This document shows, one piece after another, positions 21,388 to 30,517 of a stretch of DNA of 64,000 nt. The stretch spans positions 205,001-269,000 of the forward strand of contig NZ_CP058649.1 of the NCBI RefSeq assembly GCF_018141445.1, written 5' to 3'. Positions within the stretch are counted from its first letter, which is position 1; every line of letters begins with the position of its first letter. A model generated the notes under the pieces. That model searched no databases, was not told where the DNA came from, and saw nothing but the letters and a program-made list of their open reading frames with translations. The stretch comes from Vallitalea pronyensis. Its GTDB lineage: Bacteria > Bacillota > Clostridia > Lachnospirales > Vallitaleaceae. The position numbers and the translations under genes are program-made.

Positions 21388-22680
21388 TTAAGGCTTTGGT
21401 AACAGTATCTCTTGTCCCACATATATCCGATTAGGATTACCGATATCATTTAACTCTTGAATGGCTGGAACCATATCCAAGCTATAATAGAATTTTTCAC
21501 TAATGGTGTTAAGGCTATCACCTACTTTAACCTTATAGCTTTTGGGTATGTTATCGGCAGATATGGTTGTGGTTTTTGGCAATGCTGTCGTTGCCATAGC
21601 CGGTACAGCTTCTGGTTTGTCTTCTACAACGGGTTTTGATTCTTCTGGCTCTACCTCTATATCCTGAGTAGCACCACTAACCGGTTTATCTTCCACATGT
21701 GGTTCTTCAACCGCTGTCCTTATGTTTGTTGCAGGGGTCTCGTTGACAGTTTTTTCACCTTGTTCTGCTTCTGTAGACTCAATGGACTGGGTCGGTATTA
21801 AAGTCCCATTGGTATCCATATCTTGTCCTGATTCTAGGCTTCCTACTTCTTCTTTAATGGTGTTGTATTTCTCTGTCATGGTGCTCATGGCTGTTTGTAA
21901 CTCGTCGAGTTTCTCAATATTGCTCAGAAGACCAATACCCATCAGTAAGCATATGAGTACCAATCCACCACACAGAATAGTTAACATGTTGATAAACTTC
22001 TTTTGATACACATCTTCCCGACGTTCATGCTCTTTTCGCCGAAAAGCTCGTACAACATTCTTTTCTTCCTGAACCTCTTTTTCATTGTCTTTCTCTTCTT
22101 CTATGGCTTTGTTCTCTAACATATAATGATGCATTGCTGGGTTTTTATCGTAATAGATATAATAACCCTTTTTCTCCTGCAATTCACCATTCGTAATGGC
22201 AAAGAAGCTGTCTTCTTTTTCAAGAGGGTCAATGAGATAAAGTAACTGCTTATCATCAATGAAATTCTTGTGATGATGATCTTTTAGGAAAGAAGTTAAT
22301 AATATGCCATACCCTGGCTGGGTATACATCCAACCAATTACACTGAAATCTTCAAAATACCTTCTTATTTTCTCATAGACATAGTACCATGTTCGCTCTG
22401 TTATGCACAAATCCCCATTAACCTTTTCCGTGTGCTCACCTTTTACAGCACCATGAATAATCACTACCACATCGTCATTATAGGTATAATTCTTACCTAT
22501 TAAGAAGGCAATTTGTTCCGATGTTTTTTTCTCCGCTGCATATTGGTTGAGATAGGAATAGACGTAATCCTCCATGTAAATCCGATTACCTTCCATGGCT
22601 TCACCAATCTGACGAACGTTTTTTGGTAATGATTCCAGCTTGTCTAAATACAGATGATTATTCTTGTAATTTTCACTCAT
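21388..22680 (-). CDS. LysM protein with a degenerate MPN/JAMM-like domain
   Basis: This 430-residue protein has four parts. The N-terminal 190 residues resemble an MPN domain: EQIAFLIGK, a helix, VIGWMYTQPGYGILLTS, then YLIDPLEKED and KKGYYIYY. These match the order and spacing of JAMM proteases such as CSN5 (GWYHSHPGYG, then IDP). However, both zinc histidines of HxH are Tyr and Gln here, so it should be catalytically dead. A charged linker and a transmembrane helix follow (near residues 235-255), then a coiled coil, a Glu/Pro-rich linker, and a C-terminal LysM domain that binds peptidoglycan (YKVKVGDSLNTISEKF...IYVGQEILLP). The topology implies a cytoplasmic MPN-like part and an outside LysM. 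The start ATG at 22680 has GGGGTG upstream. The role is unknown. Confidence 0.7.
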   Translation of the reverse strand: MSENYKNNHLYLDKLESLPKNVRQIGEAMEGNRIYMEDYVYSYLNQYAAEKKTSEQIAFLIGKNYTYNDDVVVIIHGAVKGEHTEKVNGDLCITERTWYYVYEKIRRYFEDFSVIGWMYTQPGYGILLTSFLKDHHHKNFIDDKQLLYLIDPLEKEDSFFAITNGELQEKKGYYIYYDKNPAMHHYMLENKAIEEEKDNEKEVQEEKNVVRAFRRKEHERREDVYQKKFINMLTILCGGLVLICLLMGIGLLSNIEKLDELQTAMSTMTEKYNTIKEEVGSLESGQDMDTNGTLIPTQSIESTEAEQGEKTVNETPATNIRTAVEEPHVEDKPVSGATQDIEVEPEESKPVVEDKPEAVPAMATTALPKTTTISADNIPKSYKVKVGDSLNTISEKFYYSLDMVPAIQELNDIGNPNRIYVGQEILLPKP

Positions 22681-22977
22681 AATTTGCACACCCCATAAAT
22701 ACATTAAATATATGAAGACTATAGCATAACTATAAAAAAAATTATAGCAAAGCTTGTCTTAAGAATAATAGCTTATTCGAGAAGAAATTTCCTTTTTTTG
22801 GAAATAATGAGGAGGTTATACCCTGCCAAGATAGAAATTTGGAAATATTTGTAAATAGTCGCGCATGAATTATTCGCATGAAGGGTTTATTTTAATGGTC
22901 TTTTGCCAAAGATATAAAGGAAAGGTCTTTATGAAAATATCCGTTGGTAAAGAATAATATGGAAAGTGGGCAAATAG

Positions 22978-23553
22978 ATGAAATTGAGAAGAAGATCCGA
23001 AGACATTCATTATTATAATGTGCATGATACATACGCCGTTCGTAAATTCACCAATACATTATACAACCTTATAAAGAATAATACAGAGATGGGTGCCAAC
23101 ATTATTATACTCTGTATTGGGACAGACCGTGCAACTGGCGACTGTCTTGGTCCAATTGTTGGTTACAAACTAAAAAAAATGTTTCTAGAAAACGTGGTTG
23201 TATACGGTACGCTCAGTCAACCTGTTCACGCAAAAAATATTGAAGAAACCATTCAAACCATTCATAAGACATACCAAAACCCTTTTATTATTGCTATTGA
23301 TGCTTGTCTTGGTAAGATGGATCATATTGGTTACGTAAGCCTTGGGAAAGGTTCCATTAACCCAGGAGCAGGTGTCAACAAAACCCTTCCTGCTGTAGGC
23401 GATATGTACATTACTGGCATCGTGAACTTCTCAGGTTTTATGGATATGCTGATTTTACAAAATACACGACTGCATACCGTCATGGGTATGGCGGATTTTA
23501 TAGCTGTAGGTATTAGAAGAACCTTTCAGTTATTGAGCCGATCTGTAGGTTAG
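22978..23553 (+). CDS. yyaC: Sporulation protein YyaC (germination protease-like fold)
   Basis: This 191-residue protein matches the YyaC family, which shares the fold of the spore protease GPR and hydrogenase-maturation proteases. Key segments are IIILCIGTDRATGDCLGPIVG, YGTLSQPVHAKNIEE, IIAIDACLGKMDHIGYVSLG and PGAGVNKTLPAVGDMYITG. YyaC is found in endospore formers and acts in the forespore; its exact substrate is not firmly known to me. The start ATG has only a weak ribosome binding site (GGAAAG). The gene stands alone and divergent from the LysM gene. It is the best evidence in the window that the organism sporulates. Confidence 0.9.
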   Translation: MKLRRRSEDIHYYNVHDTYAVRKFTNTLYNLIKNNTEMGANIIILCIGTDRATGDCLGPIVGYKLKKMFLENVVVYGTLSQPVHAKNIEETIQTIHKTYQNPFIIAIDACLGKMDHIGYVSLGKGSINPGAGVNKTLPAVGDMYITGIVNFSGFMDMLILQNTRLHTVMGMADFIAVGIRRTFQLLSRSVG

Positions 23554-23788
23554 GAGAAGTTGACATAAGAATCAACATTGTAAATGATAGGACTGTCCAT
23601 GAAAGAGCCGTCAACGTTTAGATAATACAAGAGTTAGTAAATTATGTAAACCAAAGTGTTAATAAGGCTTCCCATAAGATAGTCCTATTCTAGTACCATC
23701 TACTCTGACTAGCTAACGTATCCTCCATTTCTTATTCCAAAACCTTAATCCAAGATGTTTTTATATCCCTGTATGGCACAATCTTTCC

Positions 23789-24685
23789 CTATAAAAAGGG
23801 TTCTATATGAATATTAATAATGCTAATATCGCCAAACAATGCCCTGATATCGTTTTCAATAAGATTTGCTATATCATGGGCTTCAACAATATTGAGTCTT
23901 TTATCCAATAACGTATGGACATCAATGGCAATTTTTCTTCCTATTCTTCTGGTTCTTAGCTTATGATAAGATTTCACTTCTGAATACCTATCCAGTATGT
24001 CCTTTATCTGATTAATTTCTTCATTATTTAAACTGCATTCTAGCAATTCATTGATAGCAGGCTTAATAATGTCATAACCCACTTTAAAAATAAAAAGACT
24101 AACCACAACAGAAGCTATTGGATCAAGTATCACCCACTTATTTCCTAACAAGATTGCACCACCAATACCAATTAAAGTACCAATGGATGATAATGAATCT
24201 GAACGATGGTGCCAAGCATTGGCAATAAGTACAGGACTGTTAATCCTTCTGCCTGCTCTTATGGTATAAACATATAAACCTTCTTTACTGACGATGGAAA
24301 AAATCGCTGCAAAAAATGCAATCCAACCTGGTCGAAGGAGTTCTTGCCCCTGTATAACACCAATCATCTTACTTATTCCCGATTCCATGATATAAAAACC
24401 TGCAATCATCAGTAGACAACTGATAAAGACCGTCACCAATGTTTCTATTTTACCGTGACCATAATTATGACATGCATCTTCTGGTTTATCCGTTAACCGA
24501 AGACCTGCTATGACAATGATGTCCGAGAAAAAATCAGATAACGAATGGACACCGTCCGCTATCATAGCGCTACTCTTACCAAAAAAACCAGCTAAAAGCT
24601 TCATACATGCAATAAGCACATTAATGACTAACCCAATACGTGTCACTTTTCTAGCCTCATAACCTCTTTTTAATACGTTGTCCAT
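23789..24685 (-). CDS. Cation diffusion facilitator family transporter
   Basis: This 298-residue protein is a CDF exporter for Zn2+, Mn2+, Fe2+ or similar ions, using the proton gradient. It has six predicted helices and the typical metal-site motifs: MIADGVHSLSDFFSDII in helix 2 (HxxxD) and NAWHHRSDSLSS in helix 5. A cytoplasmic C-terminal domain follows (YHKLRTRRIGRKIAIDVHTLLD, with the final INIHIEP). Helix 2 has the D/HxxxD pattern, but metal specificity is not predictable with confidence. I chose ATG at 24685, which has GGAGG 6 bases upstream; a longer version would add 28 poorly conserved residues. It is monocistronic. Confidence 0.92.
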   Translation of the reverse strand: MDNVLKRGYEARKVTRIGLVINVLIACMKLLAGFFGKSSAMIADGVHSLSDFFSDIIVIAGLRLTDKPEDACHNYGHGKIETLVTVFISCLLMIAGFYIMESGISKMIGVIQGQELLRPGWIAFFAAIFSIVSKEGLYVYTIRAGRRINSPVLIANAWHHRSDSLSSIGTLIGIGGAILLGNKWVILDPIASVVVSLFIFKVGYDIIKPAINELLECSLNNEEINQIKDILDRYSEVKSYHKLRTRRIGRKIAIDVHTLLDKRLNIVEAHDIANLIENDIRALFGDISIINIHIEPFL

Positions 24686-24823
24686 TAAAGCCTCCACAAC
24701 AACAAAAACCTGTAAGCCTAGGTTCGACTTATAGGTTTTTAACGCATGCTTTTGACATGCTTTCATCACACTATTAAAATCATCATATCATTATTTCCAA
24801 TATTTGTCAATCTGCCTATCCAT

Positions 24824-25888
24824 CTAATCCTTGAGATTGAAGATCAGTGTCACAGGCTGATGATCTGCATGCTCAAAACCTAAATCATGTCCTTCTACAT
24901 CTACAATGGTCACATTAGGCGATACCAAGAAACCATCAATGATACTGACGAAATTAACCCCCTCTTTGTAAGCCCTATCCACCGTTCTATTTGTTGGTAC
25001 CGTATTATCATACCCCCACTTAAAACCCTCAGGGCTAAAATCTTCCGGCATGGACTGTAACCATTCTGGCCAAGATTGTGTTGCTTCGAAAACATCCAAG
25101 TTCGTACTCGGTAACAGATGATTCCAGTCACCACCTACAACCACATAGTTACCTTTATTATATTCTTCCACAATAAAAGTCTCAAGGAAACCCAACTGTT
25201 GTTTACGAATCGTACCACCCTTATCATAAGCAGATAAATGAGAATTAATAAGCACCAATTCTTTTCCATCTTCTACTGGTACTCTACTTTCTATCATACA
25301 CCGATCAAGCAAAACCAACTGCCTTGGCCACTTCTCTTTACCAGGGTACTGATGACGATTAGACCTGTCCATCTTATATTGACTAAAGGTTGCTAATCCT
25401 GACTCCACAGCACCATGGGGTTTGGATAAAGGCACAGGTACCCAAGGCACTTTATAATTAATAGCAAAGGTAGCACTATAATCACTAAACGCATCCTTAA
25501 GGTGCTCATACTGATTCACTTTCTGACTTCGTGTTGCTTTCTGGTCAACTTCTTGTAAGAGTATAAAATCAGACGCCTGTCCTTGTAAAAAGGTAGTCAC
25601 ACCTTCAAGATTCTCTAATGTCTTATCTTTACTCTCAGAGCGCGAACCGGTACCCCCATCCATAAAGAAGTCTTGATCTTTATCTAAACCACAATAGCCT
25701 ATATTATATATTGTTGCTGTTATATCTGTATTATGTGTCAAAACCTGTCCCTTGTTATTTTCCGTATTAAGTGCTATAACTGCATGAGGCTTATAATCTG
25801 TTACGGTCATAAATACTAAGTACCCAATTACAAAAACAAGGCATATTAATAGGAGCACGCCAGCTATTTTTACTGCTTTTATCAACAT
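24824..25888 (-). CDS. Membrane-anchored endonuclease/exonuclease/phosphatase family protein
   Basis: This 354-residue protein has an N-terminal hydrophobic helix (residues 6-29) that is probably a signal anchor, then an EEP-fold domain. Landmarks are ATIYNIGYCGLD, FILLQEVD (metal-binding Glu), INSHLSAYDKGG, VVVGGDWNH (Asp/Asn active-site pair) and HADHQPVTL (catalytic Asp-His). All core residues for a Mg-dependent phosphodiesterase are present. The substrate could be nucleic acid, sphingomyelin-like lipid or phosphoinositide; outside location argues against DNA repair. The start ATG has AGGGGGAAA upstream. It is monocistronic and downstream of the palindrome region at 26.0-26.5 kb. Confidence 0.85.
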   Translation of the reverse strand: MLIKAVKIAGVLLLICLVFVIGYLVFMTVTDYKPHAVIALNTENNKGQVLTHNTDITATIYNIGYCGLDKDQDFFMDGGTGSRSESKDKTLENLEGVTTFLQGQASDFILLQEVDQKATRSQKVNQYEHLKDAFSDYSATFAINYKVPWVPVPLSKPHGAVESGLATFSQYKMDRSNRHQYPGKEKWPRQLVLLDRCMIESRVPVEDGKELVLINSHLSAYDKGGTIRKQQLGFLETFIVEEYNKGNYVVVGGDWNHLLPSTNLDVFEATQSWPEWLQSMPEDFSPEGFKWGYDNTVPTNRTVDRAYKEGVNFVSIIDGFLVSPNVTIVDVEGHDLGFEHADHQPVTLIFNLKD

Positions 25889-26018
25889 TGTATTTCCCCC
25901 TAAACTACTTTATTCACATGGTACTTTTAATGGTATTTTTATCTTATCATTTAATGGTATTGTTGTAAACAATAACGGATATGGACTAGGGGGAAGGAGG
26001 GTGGGGGTGGTTTATGTC

Positions 26019-26207
26019 GTCAGTACAGAGGCTCTAATGTTTCTGTGATGGCTGGTGGTTTTGGTAATGTCCTATAGGTGATGCTTTTCCTTTCCCTAAA
26101 CGTCCGTGTTTAGAGGAAAGGCGCTTAGTCGTCCATGACACGCTTGCCGCATCACCTATAGGACATTCCTTTGATATTGACGTTGAAACATTAGAGCCTC
26201 TGTATGA
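26019..26207. repeat. Long nested palindrome A
   Basis: The outer arms 26019-26043 and 26184-26207 pair almost fully, including a perfect GAGGCTCTAATGTTTC block. After an internal loop, a second perfect 19-bp stem forms between 26066-26084 and 26149-26167 (core GTCCTATAGGTGATGC). A third stem, CCTTTCCCTAAAC with GTTTAGAGGAAAGG, lies at 26089-26121, with a single bulged A. The whole element spans about 190 bp. No terminal T run and no start codon with a ribosome binding site was found. It could be a structured RNA, a small palindromic mobile element or a cruciform-forming site. Confidence 0.7.
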
Positions 26208-26368
26208 CTGGGTACGTGATTCACTTTTGCTATATGTTCGTAATCTGTTGATTTTGTTTCTCATAGGTCTATTTTTTATCTTTACCTCAACCTACCAACT
26301 ATCAAACATACTACCAAAAGCTAAATAAGCGGTTTTCACCTGCATGAAAGTGGCACCCAATAAGGAGA

Positions 26369-26469
26369 CCATATATAATGCTCATGAACGACTTTTACAG
26401 CTTGTTGCCATTCCTTTAAACCAGATAAAAGCAACAAATGTAACGAGAGTGAATGAGCATTATATATGG
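26369..26469. repeat. Long nested palindrome C
   Basis: The outer arms CCATATATAATGCTCAT (26369-26385) and its exact complement at 26453-26469 pair over 17 of 17 bases. Inside, TTACA-GC-TTGTTGC pairs with GCAACAA-A-TGTAA with a small bulge. Weaker pairing extends outward on both sides (AAGTGG... with ...CCAACTT), perhaps to about 26348-26513. The architecture resembles palindromes A and B, but the sequence is different. Confidence 0.65.
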
Positions 26470-26523
26470 CCTTACTCAACTTCCGTTGGCCATCCTTCAC
26501 CAACTTACTTATCACATTATAAA

Positions 26524-26548
26524 CAAAGAAAGGGGGCATACCCCCCTC
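26524..26548 (-). terminator. Terminator after the first GH31 gene
   Basis: On the minus strand GGGGGGTATGCCCCC is followed by TTTCTTTG a few bases after the stop of the gene ending at 26551. A GC-rich stem with a 4-base loop and a T-rich tail fits an intrinsic terminator for the whole GH65-GH31 operon. Confidence 0.8.
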
Positions 26549-26550
26549 CT

Positions 26551-29500
26551 CTACTTCTTCATCAACTTCACATCATCAAACTGCAATACCGTACCCCCCG
26601 GCGAATCCACATAAAATCCTACATCCACCTGTCCATTGGTCACCACAATATCATCCACCTCAATGCACTTCCATATACTGTCCACCGATAAATCATAATA
26701 CTTCGCTGCACCGCCAAAATTACTAATCTCAGCCCTAGCCGTATATGGACTTGCTCCTACCAACCGAACAAAAGCCTGCATTTTATAAGTACCATTATCT
26801 ACATTAACCACTTGATGAATGCTCTGCTTATAGGCACTACTTGCATGGAAATAAGCTCTTAGATTACCTGTAACAGCTGCTTCAGGAGGATTCATGCCAA
26901 TACCTGCATCAATACCATAAGCAACACTTTGTCCTACAGGATGCCATTCTGTCCAATTATCCCCCATATCAATAGGTCGATCAAAATTCCCATTATCCAA
27001 TTGATTTTTTTCTGATTCTGGTAAACCGATGCTCTCAGCTGATATAACTAATCGGTCTACATTCACATTGCCACTGTCACCGCCATCATACTTGTATTGA
27101 ATGGTGTTTTTACCAGCAACTAAAGCTAGCTGTTGATCATAATGATGCCATTCACTCCAACTCTGACTAGGACTTGATAACTGAGCCGTAGCTACATCAG
27201 AGCCATTCACATAAGTACTAAGGGTTTTGGTTGAACCTGTACCATTGGCATAGCGTAATTGCACGTTATAGTTACCTGCTGATGGTACTTGAACCGTAAA
27301 TGTTGCTCCTGCTCCTGCTGAAGTAAAACTATCCACGAAACCATCACCCGAATAGAAACTATGATTACGGTTAATGGATACACCACCTACAAGGTTTGCA
27401 TTTTCAGCTTCATATTTGAGTAATGTGGGTTCAAAGGGTACCTTAATATAATCCACATTCACATTTCCTGAAGCCAGATTATCGTATTTATAAGTAATCA
27501 TATTATTACCTGAGCTAAGTGGTAATGTTTCCACTTGACTGCCCCATGCATCCCATCCTGTTAATGGGTTAAGATGAGTGCTCTTAATGCGTTCACCATT
27601 CACATAGATACTCAATGACTTATCCACACCTGTGCCATTAGCATATTGAAGGGTTACAGGATAATCGCCGCCTTCTCGTACCTTAACATAGAATGTGGTT
27701 GCTGCACCAGCCTGATCAAAACCTTCTGCAAAACCTGTGCCTGAATAACCACTGTAGTTGTTGTTTACTTTTGCTTTTGTAGATACCGTCTCGCCCCATA
27801 AAGATGCCTCTTCTGCTTCATAAATATAAGCCGTATCTGTTACACTTGTGTTACCTGTTAATAATAAGGTCATATCCGATGAACTGCCACCATTCACTTT
27901 GACATAAGTAACATCACCATAGATATCTTTTCCAACGCTGTAGCCGTTTCCACTAGCAGCTTCTAAGGCACTTAAGCTACTGTATGCAGTAAGATTGCCC
28001 CCATCAAGGGTTACACTGCTTGCAGCTTTACCATGAACCTTAGCCATATACGTAAATGTGCTTTTATGATAGGTGCCTGTTTTACCCATAATCTTCAACC
28101 TTATTTGACTGCCTTGATCTTGAGCTTTTAGCACTTGCTTGAAATATTCACCAGATTCATATTGATAGTTATCACCATGGTCATCATAATAGTCAAAGCT
28201 GGTTTCTGTACTGCTAGGGAATACATCCACATCAATCTGATCAATACTTTGTTGGTCCACATAGTCTTGAACAGCTTGTGTTGGAATGATAGCCCCTTCC
28301 TTAACAAATAGAGGTATATCTGTCCAGGATACCCCATTGACAGGATAAGACAGCCACTGACCACCTGTATACGTATCACCTCTAAAATAATCGTACCAAG
28401 TACCTGCTGGAAGATAGATGGATTTCATGTTTTGTCCCTGTTCCACAACAGGTGATACCATCAACCAATCACCAAACATCCACCCATCGGTATAGTTCTT
28501 CACCGATTGATCATTGGGATAATCAAATAGAAGAGGTCTGACTAAACCAAGTCCTGTATCATAAGCACTTCTTTCGTAGGTGTACATATAAGGAAGTAAG
28601 CTATAGCGTAATTGAATAGCATGTTTAGACACCTCTTCTGCTGTGTTGCCGTAGAACCAAGGCTGCCGCTGCTGGTGGTTGTTCCCATGTACCCGAAATA
28701 CAGGTGTAAAAGCACCAAATTGTATCCACTTTGCATAGAGTTCTGGTGTAGGGTTAGCCGTTGTACCGTCACTTTGGTTAAAACCGCCGCCATCCATGCC
28801 CCACTTTGGCTGACCATTGTTAATGGAGGATAGCATGACAGGTAATTGTTCTTGCATGCCTGCTGCCCAATCCACTTTTTCACCTTTGTAGAATTGGATA
28901 CCAATATCACCAGACCATAACGTGGTGGCATACCTCTGAGCTCCAGGATAGAACGTTCTGGCAGTTTGCCATACACGACGATCTGAATAACTTCTTTGTC
29001 CTTCATATATTGCTTGAGATAGATGGGTGGTCATGAAGTTTCCAAACCAATAGGATGCCCCATTAGAGGATACTTTGTCTGTTTCATCGTTCCACCAACC
29101 TACAATACCTTTATCAAAAGCATCCTTGGAATGATCCCAGAACCATGTCCGTGCGCCAGATTTATAAGGGTCAATACTTCTTACTTGGACAGGTATAAAA
29201 TAATCTTGATATTCATAGTGACCTGGATACCAATAATCGTTTTGATTGGCATCTTGATATTGTTGTGTACGATTCTGACTGGCATCTTCTGTGACAATCC
29301 GTGGCTTGGTTATACCGATCATTTTAATGCCTTTATTGTCCATGATGGTTTTTAGGGATGTGCTGCTGGCATCAGGAAAGCGACCTGTGTGCCAACGAAA
29401 TTCACCATAATTATCTTCTCCATAACACTTCCAGTCGTAATCAAGGGCATAACTATCGATAGGGATGTTCTTAGCCCGGTATGTATCCACCATGTTCACC

Positions 29501-30372
29501 ATTTCTGTTTGGTCCATGTCCCATTCGAAGTTGGAAAAGCCTAGTGACCACTTAGGTAACATGGGTGAATGACCTGTAATATCAGACATAGCTGCCATCA
29601 TTTCTTTTGGCTCGCCCAACATAATAAAATATTCCACATCGGTCTTGCTGTAACGCCTGCCTTCTGTTGGTGTATCGCCATAATAAAATTCCAATTTTCC
29701 TTCTTCACTATTGGTATAGGGGTATCCTCCATCACTATCAACCAATACGCCGTAACCTGCTGTACTCCACATAAAAGGTCCACCTGAGTCACCTTGTTGA
29801 CCGGCATGGGCTGCATGGTTACTATCATTACGTATGATTTCTCCTTTGCTGTCAAAACAATCGTAACTTCTTATACCGTAGATATTATCTGACCCGCTAT
29901 GACGAAATCGGATGCCATCACTAAAAACGCCTCCTGTGGCATCCTCCCATAAAAGAGTTGTACCATCTGACTTTTTAACGGTCATACGGCATGGGGTTTT
30001 TCCAATCTCAATGATCATATCGCTGGTTGTTATGGTCATTGGATTCGAAGCTGTATGGATGGTGGCACCTACACTGTCCCATGTTTTATTAGGGTCCAGC
30101 ATGGGTGTATCTGGGCTTGGTGATATGCCATTGGGTCTATAATTAACACGTAGAATATTATCCTCACATACCTGAATCTCTAATATATCATCACCTGGCT
30201 CTGTACCATTATCTACCGTTAGTACCATGGTATCGCCATTAACGGATACTTGGGTTACATCACCTAATGTGGTTACATAAGCATAAACGGGCTGATTCTG
30301 AAAACTTAGGGTTGCTGTTACCATAAAAAGAATCAGTAACATGCTTTTTATTTTTTTTATGAAATGAACCAT
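26551..30372 (-). CDS. Secreted GH31 with two CBM35 modules; candidate 6-alpha-glucosyltransferase
   Basis: This 1273-residue protein has a signal peptide (to about residue 31, VYA|YVT), an N-terminal beta-sandwich, and a GH31 barrel. The likely nucleophile is Asp429 (GWWNDETD) and the acid/base Asp489 (LWSGDI), with DYDW near 311 lining the site. A proximal C-terminal domain follows, then two CBM35-like modules (starting near YEAEEASLWGE and YEAENANLVGG) and a final CBM4/9-like sandwich. As I recall, the 6-alpha-glucosyltransferase CtsZ of Sporosarcina globispora is a GH31 of about 1284 residues with CBM35 modules, paired with a 1093-residue partner. The same pairing occurs here. An alpha-glucosidase or xylosidase is the alternative. 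It follows the partner gene by 145 bp. Confidence 0.8.
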   Translation of the reverse strand: MVHFIKKIKSMLLILFMVTATLSFQNQPVYAYVTTLGDVTQVSVNGDTMVLTVDNGTEPGDDILEIQVCEDNILRVNYRPNGISPSPDTPMLDPNKTWDSVGATIHTASNPMTITTSDMIIEIGKTPCRMTVKKSDGTTLLWEDATGGVFSDGIRFRHSGSDNIYGIRSYDCFDSKGEIIRNDSNHAAHAGQQGDSGGPFMWSTAGYGVLVDSDGGYPYTNSEEGKLEFYYGDTPTEGRRYSKTDVEYFIMLGEPKEMMAAMSDITGHSPMLPKWSLGFSNFEWDMDQTEMVNMVDTYRAKNIPIDSYALDYDWKCYGEDNYGEFRWHTGRFPDASSTSLKTIMDNKGIKMIGITKPRIVTEDASQNRTQQYQDANQNDYWYPGHYEYQDYFIPVQVRSIDPYKSGARTWFWDHSKDAFDKGIVGWWNDETDKVSSNGASYWFGNFMTTHLSQAIYEGQRSYSDRRVWQTARTFYPGAQRYATTLWSGDIGIQFYKGEKVDWAAGMQEQLPVMLSSINNGQPKWGMDGGGFNQSDGTTANPTPELYAKWIQFGAFTPVFRVHGNNHQQRQPWFYGNTAEEVSKHAIQLRYSLLPYMYTYERSAYDTGLGLVRPLLFDYPNDQSVKNYTDGWMFGDWLMVSPVVEQGQNMKSIYLPAGTWYDYFRGDTYTGGQWLSYPVNGVSWTDIPLFVKEGAIIPTQAVQDYVDQQSIDQIDVDVFPSSTETSFDYYDDHGDNYQYESGEYFKQVLKAQDQGSQIRLKIMGKTGTYHKSTFTYMAKVHGKAASSVTLDGGNLTAYSSLSALEAASGNGYSVGKDIYGDVTYVKVNGGSSSDMTLLLTGNTSVTDTAYIYEAEEASLWGETVSTKAKVNNNYSGYSGTGFAEGFDQAGAATTFYVKVREGGDYPVTLQYANGTGVDKSLSIYVNGERIKSTHLNPLTGWDAWGSQVETLPLSSGNNMITYKYDNLASGNVNVDYIKVPFEPTLLKYEAENANLVGGVSINRNHSFYSGDGFVDSFTSAGAGATFTVQVPSAGNYNVQLRYANGTGSTKTLSTYVNGSDVATAQLSSPSQSWSEWHHYDQQLALVAGKNTIQYKYDGGDSGNVNVDRLVISAESIGLPESEKNQLDNGNFDRPIDMGDNWTEWHPVGQSVAYGIDAGIGMNPPEAAVTGNLRAYFHASSAYKQSIHQVVNVDNGTYKMQAFVRLVGASPYTARAEISNFGGAAKYYDLSVDSIWKCIEVDDIVVTNGQVDVGFYVDSPGGTVLQFDDVKLMKK

Positions 30373-30391
30373 GGAAATCCTCCTTATAAAT

Positions 30392-30438
30392 GAGGGGCTA
30401 TCCCAACATATACCAAGTCATGATGTGGACTGCCCCTC
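30392..30438 (-). other. Intercistronic hairpin between the GH31 genes
   Basis: GAGGGGC and GCCCCTC pair, with an additional GTCC/GGAT segment, over 47 bp. On the minus strand no T run follows (ATTTATAA). It lies just before the ribosome binding site of the downstream GH31. It probably protects the upstream 3' end or partially attenuates read-through, adjusting the ratio of the two enzymes. Confidence 0.55.
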
Positions 30439-30517
30439 GTTGTCATTTGATATTGTACTTATTGTTTCTCACTTTTTCTTATGGGAATCACTTGCTTATG
30501 GGACATGCCGATATGAC

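Larger units (their letters stand above)
25889..26550. other. Intergenic region with two large palindromes
   Basis: This 662-bp region lies between the end of the GH31 gene and the EEP gene start. It contains a terminator (26524-26548), palindrome C (26369-26469) and palindrome A (26019-26207), each listed separately. Apparent short reading frames across the palindromes occur on both strands and have no ribosome binding site, so I do not call genes. Confidence 0.7.

Noticed and set aside
26369-26469. Integron attC site or transposon end
   Set aside because: I found no conserved core (GTTRRRY/RYYYAAC) at the expected place and no integrase or transposase in the window.
26034-26691. Short reading frames across the palindromes (76, 67 and 115 codons)
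   Set aside because: Palindromes create open frames on both strands by chance; none has a ribosome binding site or recognisable protein pattern, and one runs antisense into the GH31 gene.
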